From the NCBI GenBank assembly GCA_964019155.1, contig OZ025244.1, forward strand, positions 14,078,013 through 14,142,012: DNA of 64,000 nt, given 5' to 3'. Under the pieces are notes generated by a model, which was not told where the DNA came from, searched no databases, and saw only the letters and a list, made by a program, of their open reading frames with translations. Position 1 is the first letter of the stretch; the number at the start of each line of letters is the position of its first letter. The DNA is from Osedax fenrisi (lineage: Eukaryota > Annelida > Polychaeta > Sabellida > Siboglinidae). The position numbers and the translations under genes are program-made. Below are positions 14,240 through 28,000 of this stretch, piece after piece.

Positions 14240-14565
14240 ATAATTGACGGACACAATATATTCAGAAAATAGACACGCGAAGGGTAATGTTATCAATACA
14301 AAAATAGTATAAATGAATAAATTAATTGAATCTACAAACTTTTTTTTAATTGTTTTGTTACCTACATCTAGTAAGCATTTATTTAAAGTAATTATAATAA
14401 CATTTATAATAGGTTATATGGATACCATTGATTTCGGATTTGCGCATTTGTGATTTTGCACGCAATGTTAAGATATAGGCCTACGAATTATTTTAAATAG
14501 TAGAATTTACGCTACTCGCTAAATCATCAAATTAAATTAAATCACTTTGAACGAGATCACTGGTT

Positions 14566-14619
<54 letters not shown>

Positions 14620-14646
14620 ATGAATCTGTGATAACTATATATAAAT
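14240..14646. other. AT-rich spacer between the Harbinger and LINE elements
   Basis: No gene. Contains (TA)n at about 14572-14611. The outer end of the Harbinger element could not be located. Confidence 0.5.
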
Positions 14647-15063
14647 GATAGATAGATAGATAGATAGATATAGTTTATTGTTTAAAACAAACAAAATGAC
14701 ATAACACAATAATAATAAAAAACAAATAACGAATATAAACGAATATATAATGATTTATAAATGCCATATTACATATGGTTAAGATATAAAATTAACAAAT
14801 GATATAATACAACAATAATAATAAAAAGGGAATTATTCAGATGCAAGCACTTAATCACCGTATCAACTTTAGGGAAAGGGGTCCTCAATCCCTGTGCCTT
14901 GGGGGTACAAACTTGACCCAAGAGTTTGTCCACAGACATCCGTAATACACGATAAATAATGATAAAGAGAATGCAACCGAATAAATTAACCCCATAAAAC
15001 TAAAAATAAAATAATATAATAATTAAATAATAAAAATTAATAAAATAAAATAAAATTTAAATA

Positions 15064-16350
15064 TTAATACAATGAATTATCAAGCCTTGTAATAAATTGA
15101 TTGACCGAAGTTGCTGAACACGTATAATTAGATAGCAAATTCCAAGGAGTTGAAATACGATTACTAAAATAATTCAGAGTAACATTAGTTTTGCATTTGT
15201 CTTTTCGAACTTTAATGGAAGGACCTCGACTTCTTGATGAATACGTTTCAAGTAGCCCCGAGCAAACAACATCAACTAGACCATTTATAATTTTATAGGC
15301 AAGAATCAGATCAGCCCGTAACCTGCGTTGAGATAATGAAGTTAAGTTTAAAAATAATAACCTATATTCATAATTTGTATATGGTATACCACATCTATAG
15401 AAATGCCTTTTAGTGAATGTCCTTTGGACTTTTTCAATTTTATTTTTTAGGCCTACATATATATTAGAAGGGTTCCAAATACAATAATTATATTCTAATA
15501 AAGGTCTAACATATGTTATAAAGGCTTTTGTTAGGTAACAATAGTCATTAATAATAAAGCATCTAAATATAATATTCAGAATATTAAAAGCTTTACTGCA
15601 CATTTGGTTTATATGAGTGTCAAATGTCAGTTTAGTGTTAAAAATTCTTCCAAGATCTTTGAACTCTGTTAGACTATTTAATTGAATATTATTTATAGTA
15701 TACGAATGTGTATTGATATTCCCAAATGTCATAATTGAACATTTTTGAATAGCAAGTTCAAGGTCCCATTTACACATCCATAATGATAGTTCAAATAGCC
15801 CGGATTGCAGAACCTTCCGATCATCTATAGATTTATAGATAATTGATATTTTAGCATCATCTGAGGTGATTATTTGTGGTTTAAAAATAGTAGGTAGATC
15901 ATTTATATAAATCAGAAAGAGGAGATGACCTATCACAGAACCCTGTGGTACTCCTGAAGTTACATTAGTAAAATCACTATATTGATCATTAACCTTAACT
16001 CTTTGTAACCTATTTTTGAGATATGATTCAAACCAGGAATACACATTCCCACATATACCAAGATTATATATCTTATGTAATAATTTAGTATGTGATACCT
16101 TGTCAAATGCTTTTGCCATATCAATATAAGCAACATCAGCGAACATATGACTCTTCATTGACCTCATAATGTTCCTATAGAATTCTATTAGTTGTAATTG
16201 GGTAGATTTCCCCGAAAGAAAACCATACTGTTCAGAACATATGATGCCGTTGGATCTTAAATAGTAAGATAAATAATAGCTTAATATTTTTTCATAGAGA
16301 ATGAGCGTTGATGATAGTATACTAATTGGTCTATAATTTGATGGTAGTGT
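15064..16350 (-). pseudogene. reverse transcriptase domain of the LINE
   Basis: The frame continues upstream of the first Met, with NYRPISILSSTLILYEKIL and EQYGFLSGKSTQLQLIEFYR. It then reads YIDMAKAFDKVSHTKLL (first catalytic Asp block), SGVPQGSVIGHLLFLIYIND, then TSDDAKI where FADD is expected, and a C-terminal region with LEYNYCIWNPS and STPWNLLSN. The altered FADD (TSDD) and the stop near 16352 that separates it from the N-terminal part argue against activity. Confidence 0.8.
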
Positions 16351-17007
16351 TTAGTAGCCTTTTTTATATAAAGCTGTAATATTAGATTTTTTCCAAATTA
16401 ATGGGCATATCCCATCATTCAGAATTATAGTGAAAACAATTGATAATGTATAACATAATTCAAATGAAAGATTTTTTAGTAAACCCTTTGATAAACCATC
16501 AGGTGAAACATTAAATTTATTTGGTAATAAACATGCACATTTTCTCACTATTTCTGGTGTAATTGGGTATTTATCAAAAGTTAATTTAGGTGTTAATTTG
16601 TAAGGTTTCCTATATGAATGAATAATTCCTGTGGATGGGATTGTAAATATGGATGAGAATTGATCAGAAAGACATCTAGCCTTATCAATATCAGTTAAAT
16701 TAATCTTAGAGGGATCATAAATACATTTTAATGGGGATATAGTATTAGTTTTATGCAACTGTTTATTAACATAATTAAAAAAAGAAGATTTTTTACCCGA
16801 TGTTAAAATACGTTGCTCATTATCCAAATTTACAGAATGAATAGTTTCCGAGCATTTCTTTTGACAATCACGCCATTGTTTATGTGTAAACTGGTCTTTA
16901 ACATTTTTATGTAACTTCCGACATTTATTCAGAGGAATTTTGATATTTAATGGATATTTATATATCCTTTTTTTTTGAAATAGGGGTATGTTTAATACAA
17001 ATATCAA
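16351..17007 (-). pseudogene. LINE ORF2 linker and RT N-terminus
   Basis: 218 codons ending NITALYKKGY followed by a stop. Contains the pre-RT block ARCLSDQFSSIF and SPDGLSKGLLKNLSFELCYT (family 'pDGi....lk'), then FTIILNDGICPLIWKKSNIT ('G.iP..WK.a.v.PiyKkG'). It is the upstream half of the reverse transcriptase at 15064-16350. Confidence 0.75.
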
Positions 17008-17164
17008 TTACAATGCTTATTAATGTATTAATTGCTACATCACAGTTTATACATTTAGAAAGGATATTTTTCCAATCAAGATTAATTAATTCAAATTTAA
17101 TATTAAAGAAATTAGATTTATTAAAATGAAGTGTAGGGACACTAGTAATTTGATTATTTATAAA

Positions 17165-17437
17165 TTATTGAGATTCAGGTTTCAAAATATTACAGATAAT
17201 TGATAAATGATCACTTATATGCTTATCATATTCTAATGGGTTAGTATAATCTATAGAAGACAATAAATTTTTATTATTAGTTAAAATTAAATCGAGCATA
17301 TTGCCAGATCTAGTATTAAAATTAACCAGTTGTAATAATGCTGACTCTTGAATTGTTCTATAGAAAGCTTCTTCAGATTGTGTATTCGTACTTCCGGATA
17401 ACGATATGTTGATATATATGTAACTAATTTGATACAC
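17165..17437 (-). pseudogene. C-terminal piece of the LINE AP-like endonuclease
   Basis: Contains NFNTRSGNMLDLILTNN and HISDHLSIIC, the conserved 'R..N.LDLvlt' and 'SDH..i' blocks with the catalytic Asp-His of EEP-fold LINE endonucleases. The N-terminal catalytic Glu part is missing, so the element is truncated near 17440. Confidence 0.75.
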
Positions 17438-17693
17438 CGTTTTTATAATTTATGCAAGCGTAAATTCATATTTAATAATATTTTTAATATCAGTATATAT
17501 ATAAAATATTGCAAAATTAATTTATATTAAATATAAGTATGTATAAACTGAGAGATTAAAATTAAAATTTGATATATTTGAAATAGTTTATAATTATAGA
17601 TCAATTGACACATAAATGCCTATGAATTATATTTATGTTATTTTTAAAATAATAAAATAATTGATTAAATGTCTCTACCTATATATATATATA

Positions 17694-18488
17694 CAGTAAA
17701 ACCTCTCTATAAGAAACCTCTTTATAAGAAAAACCTCTTTATAAGAACATTTTTCACACATTTGGTTGGAATTCAACCTTTTCCACATTAAAAAAACCTC
17801 TTTATAAGAAAATATTATAAGAAAAATATAAGAAAAACCTCTTTATAAGAAACTAATTGTATAAAAAATAATTATATATAAATAGAAGTATTGTATATTG
17901 ATAAAAATTATAGAAATTAATTATTATATAAGATATTTTTTTTTAAATATAATATTATAGCTCGAAATGAATTAAAATTAATTAATAATTGTTATTGTAT
18001 ATCCATAAATTTATTAAAATTAATTAATAAATGTTATTTTTATCTTTGAATTTATTAATATTAATTAATAAATGTTATTGTATATCCATAACTTTATTAA
18101 AATTAATTAATAAATGTTATTATATCCTTAATGTATTGATAATACAATTTATTATATTATGCAATTAATTGTTAAATAATAGATTATTATAATATTCATT
18201 CTATTATATTCATCAATGATGATTCATAATTTATAATTTCTAATGTAAATCTAATAAAATTTCATTATGTATTAACATGTCTAAGCGCAAACAATACATT
18301 ATACATTTATAACAGTATAAAAAATAAATATACTATATATATATATAACCTATAGGTTATATAATGCATTTTCAATTATAAATTAATTCTTAAAATCATT
18401 GGAAAAGTAAAAACCTCTTTATAAGAAAACCTCTCTATAAGAAAAAATGTACTGAAAAAAAATAATTTCTTATAGAGAGGTTTTACTG
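17694..18488. mobile_element. pogo-like MITE with tandem TIR-derived repeats
   Basis: TIR CAGTAAAACCTCTCTATAAG at 17694, returned inverted and ending GGTTTTACTG at 18488; TA flanks both ends. At least six extra copies of the core AACCTCTTTATAAGAA lie between about 17716 and 17855 and again near 18411-18440. AT-rich interior without an ORF. Same design as 540-2764 but a different sequence. Confidence 0.8.
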
Positions 18489-18877
18489 TATATATATATG
18501 ATGAAATAAGGTTTACTATGCATAGTTACAAAATGACTACACTCTCGTAAGTGCACGTAAAATAAATAATAAACAATATAACACAACAATTTAAAACGAA
18601 AAATCTAATGGAACAAAGTGGAAGTATAATAACGACATTTCGTTTATTAATATACAAAATAATAATAATATATATATTATAATGATATTAGATAGATAAT
18701 ATGCTTAATATGATTACCTATATATGACTGTAGGTTGAGTATCGAATGAATTGGAAGATTGAATGGATATTATAGATGAAGTGATTGCTAGTGATAGATG
18801 GTGTAATGAATGAGAATAAGCGTTTATGGAATTTAAGTGAGGATGGCTGTGGGATAAAGTGGCGTATACGTACTACT

Positions 18878-18916
<39 letters not shown>

Positions 18917-19288
18917 TGGAAGTTTAACGTGTGTATCGTGTGGTGGAGCGAATTGAGAGTAAATCAAATATATATTAAGGAGTAGAGGAATATATAGATT
19001 TATGGGTAATAATAAGGGGTGAAATCATGGATACTTTTGTATAGGATAACTTGTTAGGTAGAAGTTGAAAGGAGTCAGTAGAGGATCAGGAGCATATAGT
19101 GCAATGTTGGAAATGTATCGTATAGATCAGTAGTTCACAATCTGTTGTCAACTTTAATTCACTCTCCTCGTAGTAAACGTTATTTATATTTACCATATGT
19201 TTAGGTCTAGTAATTCTGATTATTATGTCGATATACTCCCCCTCCCCTCCCCAATCTTATAGTTATCCACTGCCTTTTAGCCGCGCTT

Positions 19289-19325
<37 letters not shown>

Positions 19326-20792
19326 GTATCGTATGTGTAACTATATATATCACGTGACACCTCTATAGTTACGTAATATCACGTGACAATCGTAAATAAC
19401 CCACGTGACTAGCATACGTTGCAGATGTAACACGAAAGCAGCACGTGTAGACTTTAACGACTACCGAGATATACACGCCTTATACCTAGGTAGTTATTGA
19501 GGACAGCGGTCACGTGACAAGGTCAATAATACTTCCGGCGGTCTGCTGGTACTGCGCATGTCCTTCAGAACTAGTCATGCGTATAGCTATATGTCAACTC
19601 GACTTCTAGATTCTATACATATATAATATATAACATTATATAACAAATACTATAATATCATATGTTTATATCATAGTTTCCTATTTTATAACTTTGAATA
19701 TAATTATATTATTACGGTTATGATGCTACTATATTTATAATTAAGTTAACTTGATAATATATATATATGTATATTAATAGTATTTATGTATACACCATTT
19801 ATATACATATTACAATAATAACATGCATAAGGTCTAGGCACTAATTCCCTACATCGTGTCATAGTTGTAAACAAATGTTCGCTGTTCATTCAAGCGTATC
19901 AACACATAATAACATAACAAACAGTAACATAACATTAATTTAGTTAATACAATTATAAACTAGGCAAGCTATTTACTATTACAGAAACACGAAATTAACA
20001 AATATGCAGAAACAATGTACACTTATTACATGACGTCATCAGATTTCACAAGAAAACATCATATAGTTTACAATACATAACATTAGCATTAATACCTATT
20101 ACATAAAATCCACTTTCTCCCTACGAAGTTACCACCCTACATATAGTTATTATCCGTTATCCAAGGGTTATTATTAGTAACACATCGTGCAGGGTAACAC
20201 TTGTTAAACTTGGCTTGTTTATTCATTTACAATATATGTAACATTTTATTAACATATTTAAATAGTCATTATATTAATTATACATATTATGCATCAACAT
20301 TAGTAAATTTAAATTTTATTCGAAATATTAAAAAATATAAAAAAATATATTGGAAACTATTAGAGGCAGGCTTCTTATAAACCTATACATAAATAGCAGC
20401 ATATAAATTAAATAATAAATTACATAACAATTACTACTAATTACTATTGTAGTGTAGTCAGTTTACCTATATAAGTACGTAATCATTTGTTTATCCTCGA
20501 CGAGCGTGTTCAAAAGAACAATAGCCGCGTTAACTATGACGTAACGAGGTGCAGGTGATCGGGTGACCTAGATCAAAGACAACATAGGTTGGTAACCATA
20601 GCAACAATGTAGGCACTAAATACTTAATCACGTGATGTTATCCGTGTTACCAAGTGGGTAGAGGGAATTGTTATAAATCTATTGTTATAATGTTTACACA
20701 CACGTCTATAGTGAAGAGAGACGCACAGCGCATATACGTATATATATGTAATTGTATACAATATACTTTAGCTAGTAATTATATAATATGAT

Positions 20793-20864
<72 letters not shown>

Positions 20865-21009
20865 ATACATATTAGATTTATATTAAATCTTAATATTAAG
20901 TATAATAACATTGTGATATTAGATATGTTATATTATTACAAAAATGATCATATCAACATCTATAACATGCAGCTATAATAAAAATAAATAACTATAATAA
21001 TAACATATT

Positions 21010-21093
<84 letters not shown>

Positions 21094-21252
21094 TATAGAA
21101 ACATTATTTGGATCATATGAACAAGCATCCGATCGCATATTTTGTTTTGGTTTGGTGATCCATGGGATGTAATGCAGCTAAAAAAAACTTTCAAAAATCA
21201 AAACTAAACCCAACCAAACCAAAACAAACTATGGACGCTTGTTCACATTATC
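18489..21252. other. non-coding region with CACGTGAC boxes and (TA)n/(CA)n
   Basis: No supported gene. CACGTGA at 19351, 19380, 19402, 19511 and 20629. Long (TA)n at 19290-19320 and 20807-20870. Compound (CA)n(TA)n at 21009-21088. Confidence 0.5.
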
Positions 21253-21332
21253 ATTATTTGTATTATTGTTATTGTTGTTTGTATGTGGGTTCCTTTCATT
21301 CCACCCAAGACTTAGATGAAGTTTTCACGATA
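21253..21332 (-). repeat. SINE 3'-end fragment
   Basis: On the minus strand it reads AAAACTTCATCTAAGTCTTG, then a CCCACATACAAACAACAATA tail, matching the conserved 3' part of the SINEs at 28001 and 43170. Confidence 0.6.
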
Positions 21333-22512
21333 AGATTAGTAATGTATATATTTAAATTACCACCATTCAACTAATGATAACATAGTACATAATAGTTATG
21401 GTATTCTATTATATAACTTATTATATATTGATTACTGTGAAACATACTTATCTTGAATTGCATTGAATAGACGATCGTGATTACATAATATAATCGATAT
21501 ATTTGCATATACAATTATTGTTGACTTAACACTTGGTTAATTACATATGCCTATCTATTTATAGTTAATATTTGTGTATTTTGTACGTAAATAATCGTAC
21601 ATATTGTACGTATTTTTATATATTCATTTTATTCGTGTTATTTTTAAAATTATTGTTCTATAAAAATAATTTTGCATCTCAATAGGTTTTTACATATTGT
21701 CATTATTATTATATATGTAATTGCAACAGGTAATGTTAATATTATTAACTTAATCGTAATATTAATAACACAAGGAGAATAAGGCTACAATAATAATAAT
21801 ATTAATAATAATTAAAGAAAATAGGTTTTACAATGAATGAAATAAATGTATTCCTAAATTATAATTTATACAAATTTAAGTGTGTAATAGTTTACTGTTA
21901 CATAATAAGGTGTTACGTCACTACTAAAGTACACGTGTGACGTCATCGGACACATATGATACATTATACCACGTGATCACTAATGTACTGTTCACGTTGA
22001 TCACATGACTATTACTACTATCAGTACGACAATCTCCCCTACATGATACGCCCCATCGCCACGCCCCCAATATCCCTCTCTATCACCCCTCACCCAGGTG
22101 ATGCGAGTCGATAGAGAAACAATTAAATATCACCTAATTAAGCCACGTGACTAGATATAATCGTGTAACAATAGAACAGCGGGAGGTCATTGTTCATCTC
22201 ACTCTGCCCACATCTTCTCATGTCCCCTATATACTTAGCTCACTATATATCGCCCTATATATCTCAATGTATATGTATCTATCCCTCTATCCCTCTCTCT
22301 CTCTCTTTTTCTTTCTCTTTTAATTATATATTCAGGTTGTTATTTAGAGTCTAAATAAAAAAACTTTAAAAATATTATTATCAATAATTATTGATATATA
22401 TAAGTATTGATATTTATAGTCATATATTTAATTATTAAATACATAATAGCAGATTGTCTTAATTGATTGTACTATGTAAATATGTTCATATTATTTAATG
22501 TATATATACTAT

Positions 22513-22551
<39 letters not shown>

Positions 22552-22758
22552 CTAACACGTGGTCACGTTTATGTAATATGTAGTCAGGTGACTATCAATA
22601 TACCACGTGATTCGTAATTAAATAAATACATATACCTAACTATTTGAATACGAGCAGATTCGCCAGAACTTATATAAGTTATATAATATAACTTGAAAAT
22701 ATAGTTTCAAACTTATAGAAATTATTAAAAGTTATAATCATTTGAATAAGTTAATTGA
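21333..22758. other. intergenic, no gene seen
   Basis: AT-rich with a GC-richer island at 21890-22300 that holds CACGTGA at 21970 and 22144 and TGACGTCA near 21938. (TA)n near 22519-22549. Confidence 0.5.
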
Positions 22759-22955
22759 ATGGTTAATGTATTGCTTACATTAATGGTTAATACATTAATT
22801 ACTTTAATGGTTAATACATTAATTACTTTAATGGTTAATACATTAATTACTTTAATGGTTAGTATATTAATTAATGTAATGGTTAATATATTGATTAATT
22901 TAATGGTTAATATATTGATTACTTTAATGGTTAGTATATTAATTACTATATCATG
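22759..22955. repeat. 24-bp minisatellite
   Basis: About eight head-to-tail units of ATGGTTAATACATTAATTAC plus TTTA, with slight drift. The open plus-strand frame through it (M-V-N-x-L-I-T-L repeated) is a by-product of a unit length divisible by three. Confidence 0.85.
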
Positions 22956-23727
22956 TTAATAATCAATATTGTGTTTTCCTATCGAATGAATCCACTTATT
23001 TCCGGATTAAGCTACTCGGTCTTCATACACGCACACACACACACACACACACACATACACTTTCATTACGCTTACTACATATATATTATCTATTAATGTT
23101 TAACTTATGCTTTAACTATAAATGTATGCCAATGGTATTGACCTGAAGTGATATTATTATTGATATTGTATTGATATAAATATCAATATCAATACCACGA
23201 TATCAATATCAATTCCCTTAAATAATACAATTACAACTAGATATGAAAATTAAACCCGCGTCGTGTGAACACCCTATAACAGGGTATACAGAATTACACC
23301 CTTACTATAAGTGTTTTAAATGTGCACACTAATTACATTATTACGCAATTATAATTTAGAAATAATACTTCACTTCATCGCAACAACAACGTTATAGACT
23401 GTAATCTATTTATAGAATACACACATCACGTGTTCTTAAGTATTGCCATTGTTACGACGAAGTACATTATTTCTGAATGTAATCAATAATGTAACTTATT
23501 TATAATTCAACACACAATAGTGAACTTAATGTATAGGTCCGGATGTGATTCTAACGTGTAGGCATGTGTATATGAGATTACTGGCGATAATATGTTACGT
23601 ACGTTTACCTATGTAATATAATAGATTATTGATATATAACAATATGGCCAATGTGAACGTCATTAAATATTATATAATAAATAGTGTATAGTATATACTA
23701 TATACTACTTATTTATTATAATATACC

Positions 23728-23778
<51 letters not shown>

Positions 23779-24295
23779 CAATACATACAAATAGTAGGCA
23801 AGAGTACAACACATATCCCCATTAAACTAATATGTCACGTGCATATATTCTCTCTATCACGTGATATAAATAGCGATATTAATACTAGGGTCACGTGATT
23901 GTGGTATAGATCAATACGTTTAAATGTGAATAAATCATTTAATGGAGGGGCGTTAACGTATCTATTTAGTGGGAGGAGCCTCGTTCGTTAGGGGCGTATT
24001 CTAACCAGCAGACGAATTTCTGAATAGCTAATGTTCTCTTAGCGAATCTGTTATTAATGCATTAATTTATTAACCTATAATAATATATTCAATCAGACAA
24101 CTACTGACTATATCCAAGATATGCCCTTTATACAGATCTGCCCACAAGTATTCATATATCACTATGGTAATATAGGATTAACAATAGCGCATGCGCTGAT
24201 TATTAATGATAACTCGCTTTACAAGTCGCGCTTAACGAAGGTCACGAATAACGACTTATCATGTATATTATATATAGTGTACTATTATTTAACTA

Positions 24296-24331
<36 letters not shown>

Positions 24332-25200
24332 GAGTGGTATTAAGAATTCAGATCGTTTCTGTGATTTTTATTATATAACTTTCCCTCTTTTATTTTTAAA
24401 CTTAACTTTTTGATACACATTTTTATTCTTTACATCTTATTTATTTATATTGACATTTTTTTACTCATGTGTATCTAACTTATCTAGAATATGATGATTG
24501 GGGAAGTTCTCGCAAAAAATCTAATACATTAGTTTATTAACTACTCCATTATTTCATGCTTTACAACATGAAATAATAAATCTAATTTATTTTATACATA
24601 TATAGATTCAGATACGTATATAATGATAACATATAACGACTAAACAATGATGTAGGTATTACATAACTGTTACGCAATCAATTATAATCTATCACGTGGT
24701 GGTCAGTGCGCTGATTACATTAGTGACCGAGCTGTCCTGTCCGTGCTGCACAGTTAGCTATTGAATATGACCACCGCCACTACTACGGTCACTTATAGTG
24801 ACCACTACTACTGTCACTACTACCAGCGCAGCAAGACCCTAGTGGTCAAGTGATGGTGGTCAAGCGCTGACAGACACACATCAGTGGTATCTTAGTACGG
24901 ACACCCGCCACATCAATGTCAGCCTCCTCATCATCATCATCGGAGTGATGTGCGCCTCTCGTGTATAGTGGAGTGGTGTGCGACTAACCGTTCACACTCC
25001 CGCACCGAGGTCAGCATAGAGAGTTATACACGCACACACACACGCACACACACAAGCACACACGCACATACACACACATATTGACATCCCTCTCCTCCTC
25101 TTGCTCATCATAACAATCATAGTGCTACCACTATAGTGTGTACTGCAGTGGTGCGCAGTGAACCACTCCACCACTCCATCGTTCCCACTCACCACACATC
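22956..25200. other. non-coding region, CACGTGA boxes and GTGGTCA cluster
   Basis: Contains (CA)n at 23030-23055, palindromic ATATCAAT repeats near 23160-23215, (TA)n at 23731-23775, CACGTGA at 23858 and 23892, an NRF1-like GCGCATGCGC at about 24187, and a tract at 24690-24900 with repeated GTGGTCA / TGACCAC in both orientations. An ATG at 24121 opens MPFIQICPQVFIYHY before a possible GTAATA donor; too weak to call. Confidence 0.45.
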
Positions 25201-25228
25201 GCTACATACGATACTAGCTACATCTCAC

Positions 25229-25494
25229 TAGATCATTTAAAACCGGATATTGTGATCAAATATAACAACTCATGTTATTTTGTTGACATCACAATTCCCT
25301 ACGACTCGATTACAAACATGGAATCTGCCGCTAACAGAAAGATAGAAAAGTATCGCCACCTCGGATATGTAATTCCCTTCTGTGTTGGTTCTTTGGGCTT
25401 TTGGTACTCGGGAAACCAAATTCTCAAGACAGAAATGAATTTTCCTTCAAACACCTGGAAAACATTGAAGACCCCAGTATTAAAGTATCAATAG
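25229..25494 (+). pseudogene. C-terminal restriction-like endonuclease fragment of an R2/NeSL-type LINE
   Basis: Translation from 25229: LDHLKPDIVIKYNNSCYFVD, ITIPYD, then ANRKIEKYRHLGYVIPFCVG and SLGFWYSGN, ending at a stop at 25494. The PD-x12-D arrangement (PD, then twelve residues, then D of VDITIP) and the downstream KIEKY match the PD-(D/E)xK endonuclease at the C-terminus of R2-like reverse transcriptases. No RT or zinc-finger part is found upstream, so only a 5'-truncated 3' end is present; AATAAAA at about 25806 may be its end. Confidence 0.7.
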
Positions 25495-27097
25495 AAGATT
25501 CGGGAAGAATTTTATCGACATTTTTCAAATGTTTTTAAAAGCTTAAAAGTTGTTAAAGCGTTTTATTATTTTACCTGTATCTTAGCTTATCTCAGTTTAT
25601 CTCATCTATGTTCTTTAGTTTATTATCTCATTCCTTAACTGTTTTTATCACAAACATTATATTGTTCATATTTTATTAATTTTCATTTTGTTTAATTATC
25701 ATAGATATTTGTATACCGTTTATCTCCGTTTTGGTTTCAGGATCACTAACTATGATGAAGAGGTCATAAGCTCAATCTAACATATGTAATTAATTGATTT
25801 ATCAATAAAACCATTCTGAGTTAAATATATATCATACATTAGTATACGTATAATCGTAATGCCAAATACACTAAGCGAGTGTTAGCGTTGCTTCCCGCAG
25901 AAGCACATATGTCCTTTACACAACACGATTACGTAACGCGTGGCGGTCGCCTGTCAATCAAACTATCGAGGGGGCGGAGCTACAGAAGCAGCAGCAGGTG
26001 CACGCGTAATTAACGGATTATCGTGCACCTCACACGTGACTGGGTTACACGCAATAGTAGTAGTAGGTCCGCAGTAAATAAGCACATCATTACATTGCCT
26101 TCACGTCGACTGCGAATTATAATTTCCGTTATAAACAACAATGTTATGTAATCGACTATTACGTAATATCGCCGTTTGTATTAATAACCGGAATATAATA
26201 GAGAGGCGTGATGTAAATTTTCTTTAATACATCATGTAATATATAGGTTTATAATATATAGGATTAAATAATATATTTAAAAGTAACCAATTACTATTTC
26301 CCTATAAACGATTTGGAGATAAATTAAGATATTTTTTGTTTACAATTTTTCCTACGTATCTTTGTTATTACTATATTTATTATCATGAGTCATTTTAGAT
26401 TTTTGTATTAACATTTTTTTAGAAAATGGGTCACGAAAAACGAAATGTGAGAACCATGGTTATATAGTGCAGTGCACTGCACTTATATATACTATAGTAT
26501 ACTATAATGTAATATACTATAGTATATAGCATTACATACTTTATATAGCATATACGATAATGCATTATGAATATACAATAATATTAAAATGACTAGCTGA
26601 ATCGCGTTATTACAAACATATTAAATTAGTTAATTAGTTGAATAGTTACTATTATTTAATCGATACATAAATAGGTGATATTACATTTACAATGTATATA
26701 AATCTACTATTAGTGAACAATACTATCTCAATAGACACGCCCCCCTCCTCCCCCTCGCCCCTCCCTCCGTTGTCACGCGTATTCTGCGGGAGCGACCAGT
26801 AGTAACCATAGTAACCGGTAGTGACGTCACGCGGACTTAAGTTACTGCCAGCATTACGTGTGTGCGTGTGTGCGTGTGTGTGTGTGTGTGGCGACTATTT
26901 AGCGCTCACTTCAATATATTAACTAGTCACGTGACTGTATAGTTTGGATGCGCTCTCTTTAACTGCTAATATACACATATTTGTATTATTATTGTTATCA
27001 GATTTAGGCAATGCCGGGGTAATTATAGAAGCAGTGTTGCTTATCGAGACAATTACCCCTAATATATATATGTATATATTTTTAAGTATATGTATTG

Positions 27098-27129
<32 letters not shown>

Positions 27130-28000
27130 GGATTTTAGAATAATATGTATACCACTTGGATGTATACCACTGTAATATAGGTTGTATATATATATAACCT
27201 ATTCCAGAATATCTATATATCAGAACCCTATTCACTTAGAAAACTTAAACCCTAATAACGGTAAATACGTGTATGAATTATTCGATATCTCAGCAACTCT
27301 ATATCTCAGACACATGTCTTATGTCCTCTGACTTATAAGATATCGAGAGTTAACTATAACAACAGTAAGTGACTATAATAACATTGCAAGACTACCGTGT
27401 GGGTTAAGATAAGCGTAAAGTTATACTGTAATAACACTAACAGCTCTCTAATGCTGTACAACACACGGGTAGGACTTCATTATACATTAGCTTGTTTACA
27501 TAAATATACTCCATTACCCCCTATTGATAATTCACTTGGATGTTATTATTGCGTGTCGTCTGTTAGTTACTAATACTTTATGATGGACATTATATGTCCT
27601 TATCCTATAGGATAGTGCTGCAGATATATCGGGAATTACAGTACATTATCTGATTCTAAATGTTTAGTCCATTTCTATTTGTTTAATGTTTGTTGGTTAA
27701 TGGCTAATGGGTAATTATTTAAGTCACTTTTGTTAATGAACTATTATGACTTTTAATATGACTTAAGTCAACATATGTTCTTGCAAAAAAATGTTCATAA
27801 CTAGTAAAAGTAAAATATATTATATAATTGTGTACACTTCCTCATTATCAGTGCATAACTTATAATATATTTATTTGATAACAATTATCTTCAATTTTAA
27901 ACAATCCCATTAATCCTATAGGATAATCATAACTATTTTCTGTTAATTTATCAACTGTTTTTTTTTAATATTTTGTTTTAATGAATAATATTGTTATAAC
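25495..28000. other. intergenic with promoter-like islands
   Basis: No supported gene. Island 25870-26200 has CACGTGAC at 26033. Island 26735-26960 has C-rich runs, TGACGTCA and CACGTGAC at 26928. A hairpin GGGGTAATT..AATTACCCC spans 27017-27057. Confidence 0.45.

Larger units (their letters stand above)
14648..17440 (-). mobile_element. LINE (non-LTR retrotransposon), 5'-truncated, (TATC)n tail
   Basis: Read on the minus strand: the end of an apurinic-type endonuclease (17437-17165), a linker plus RT N-terminus (17007-16351), a stop, then RT palm to C-terminus (16167-15064), an AT-rich 3' region with an internal duplicated segment, and the terminal sequence AATAAACTATATCTATC running into a (TATC)n tail at about 14648-14672. 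A microsatellite tail in place of poly(A) is typical of CR1/L2-like clades. Confidence 0.85.
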
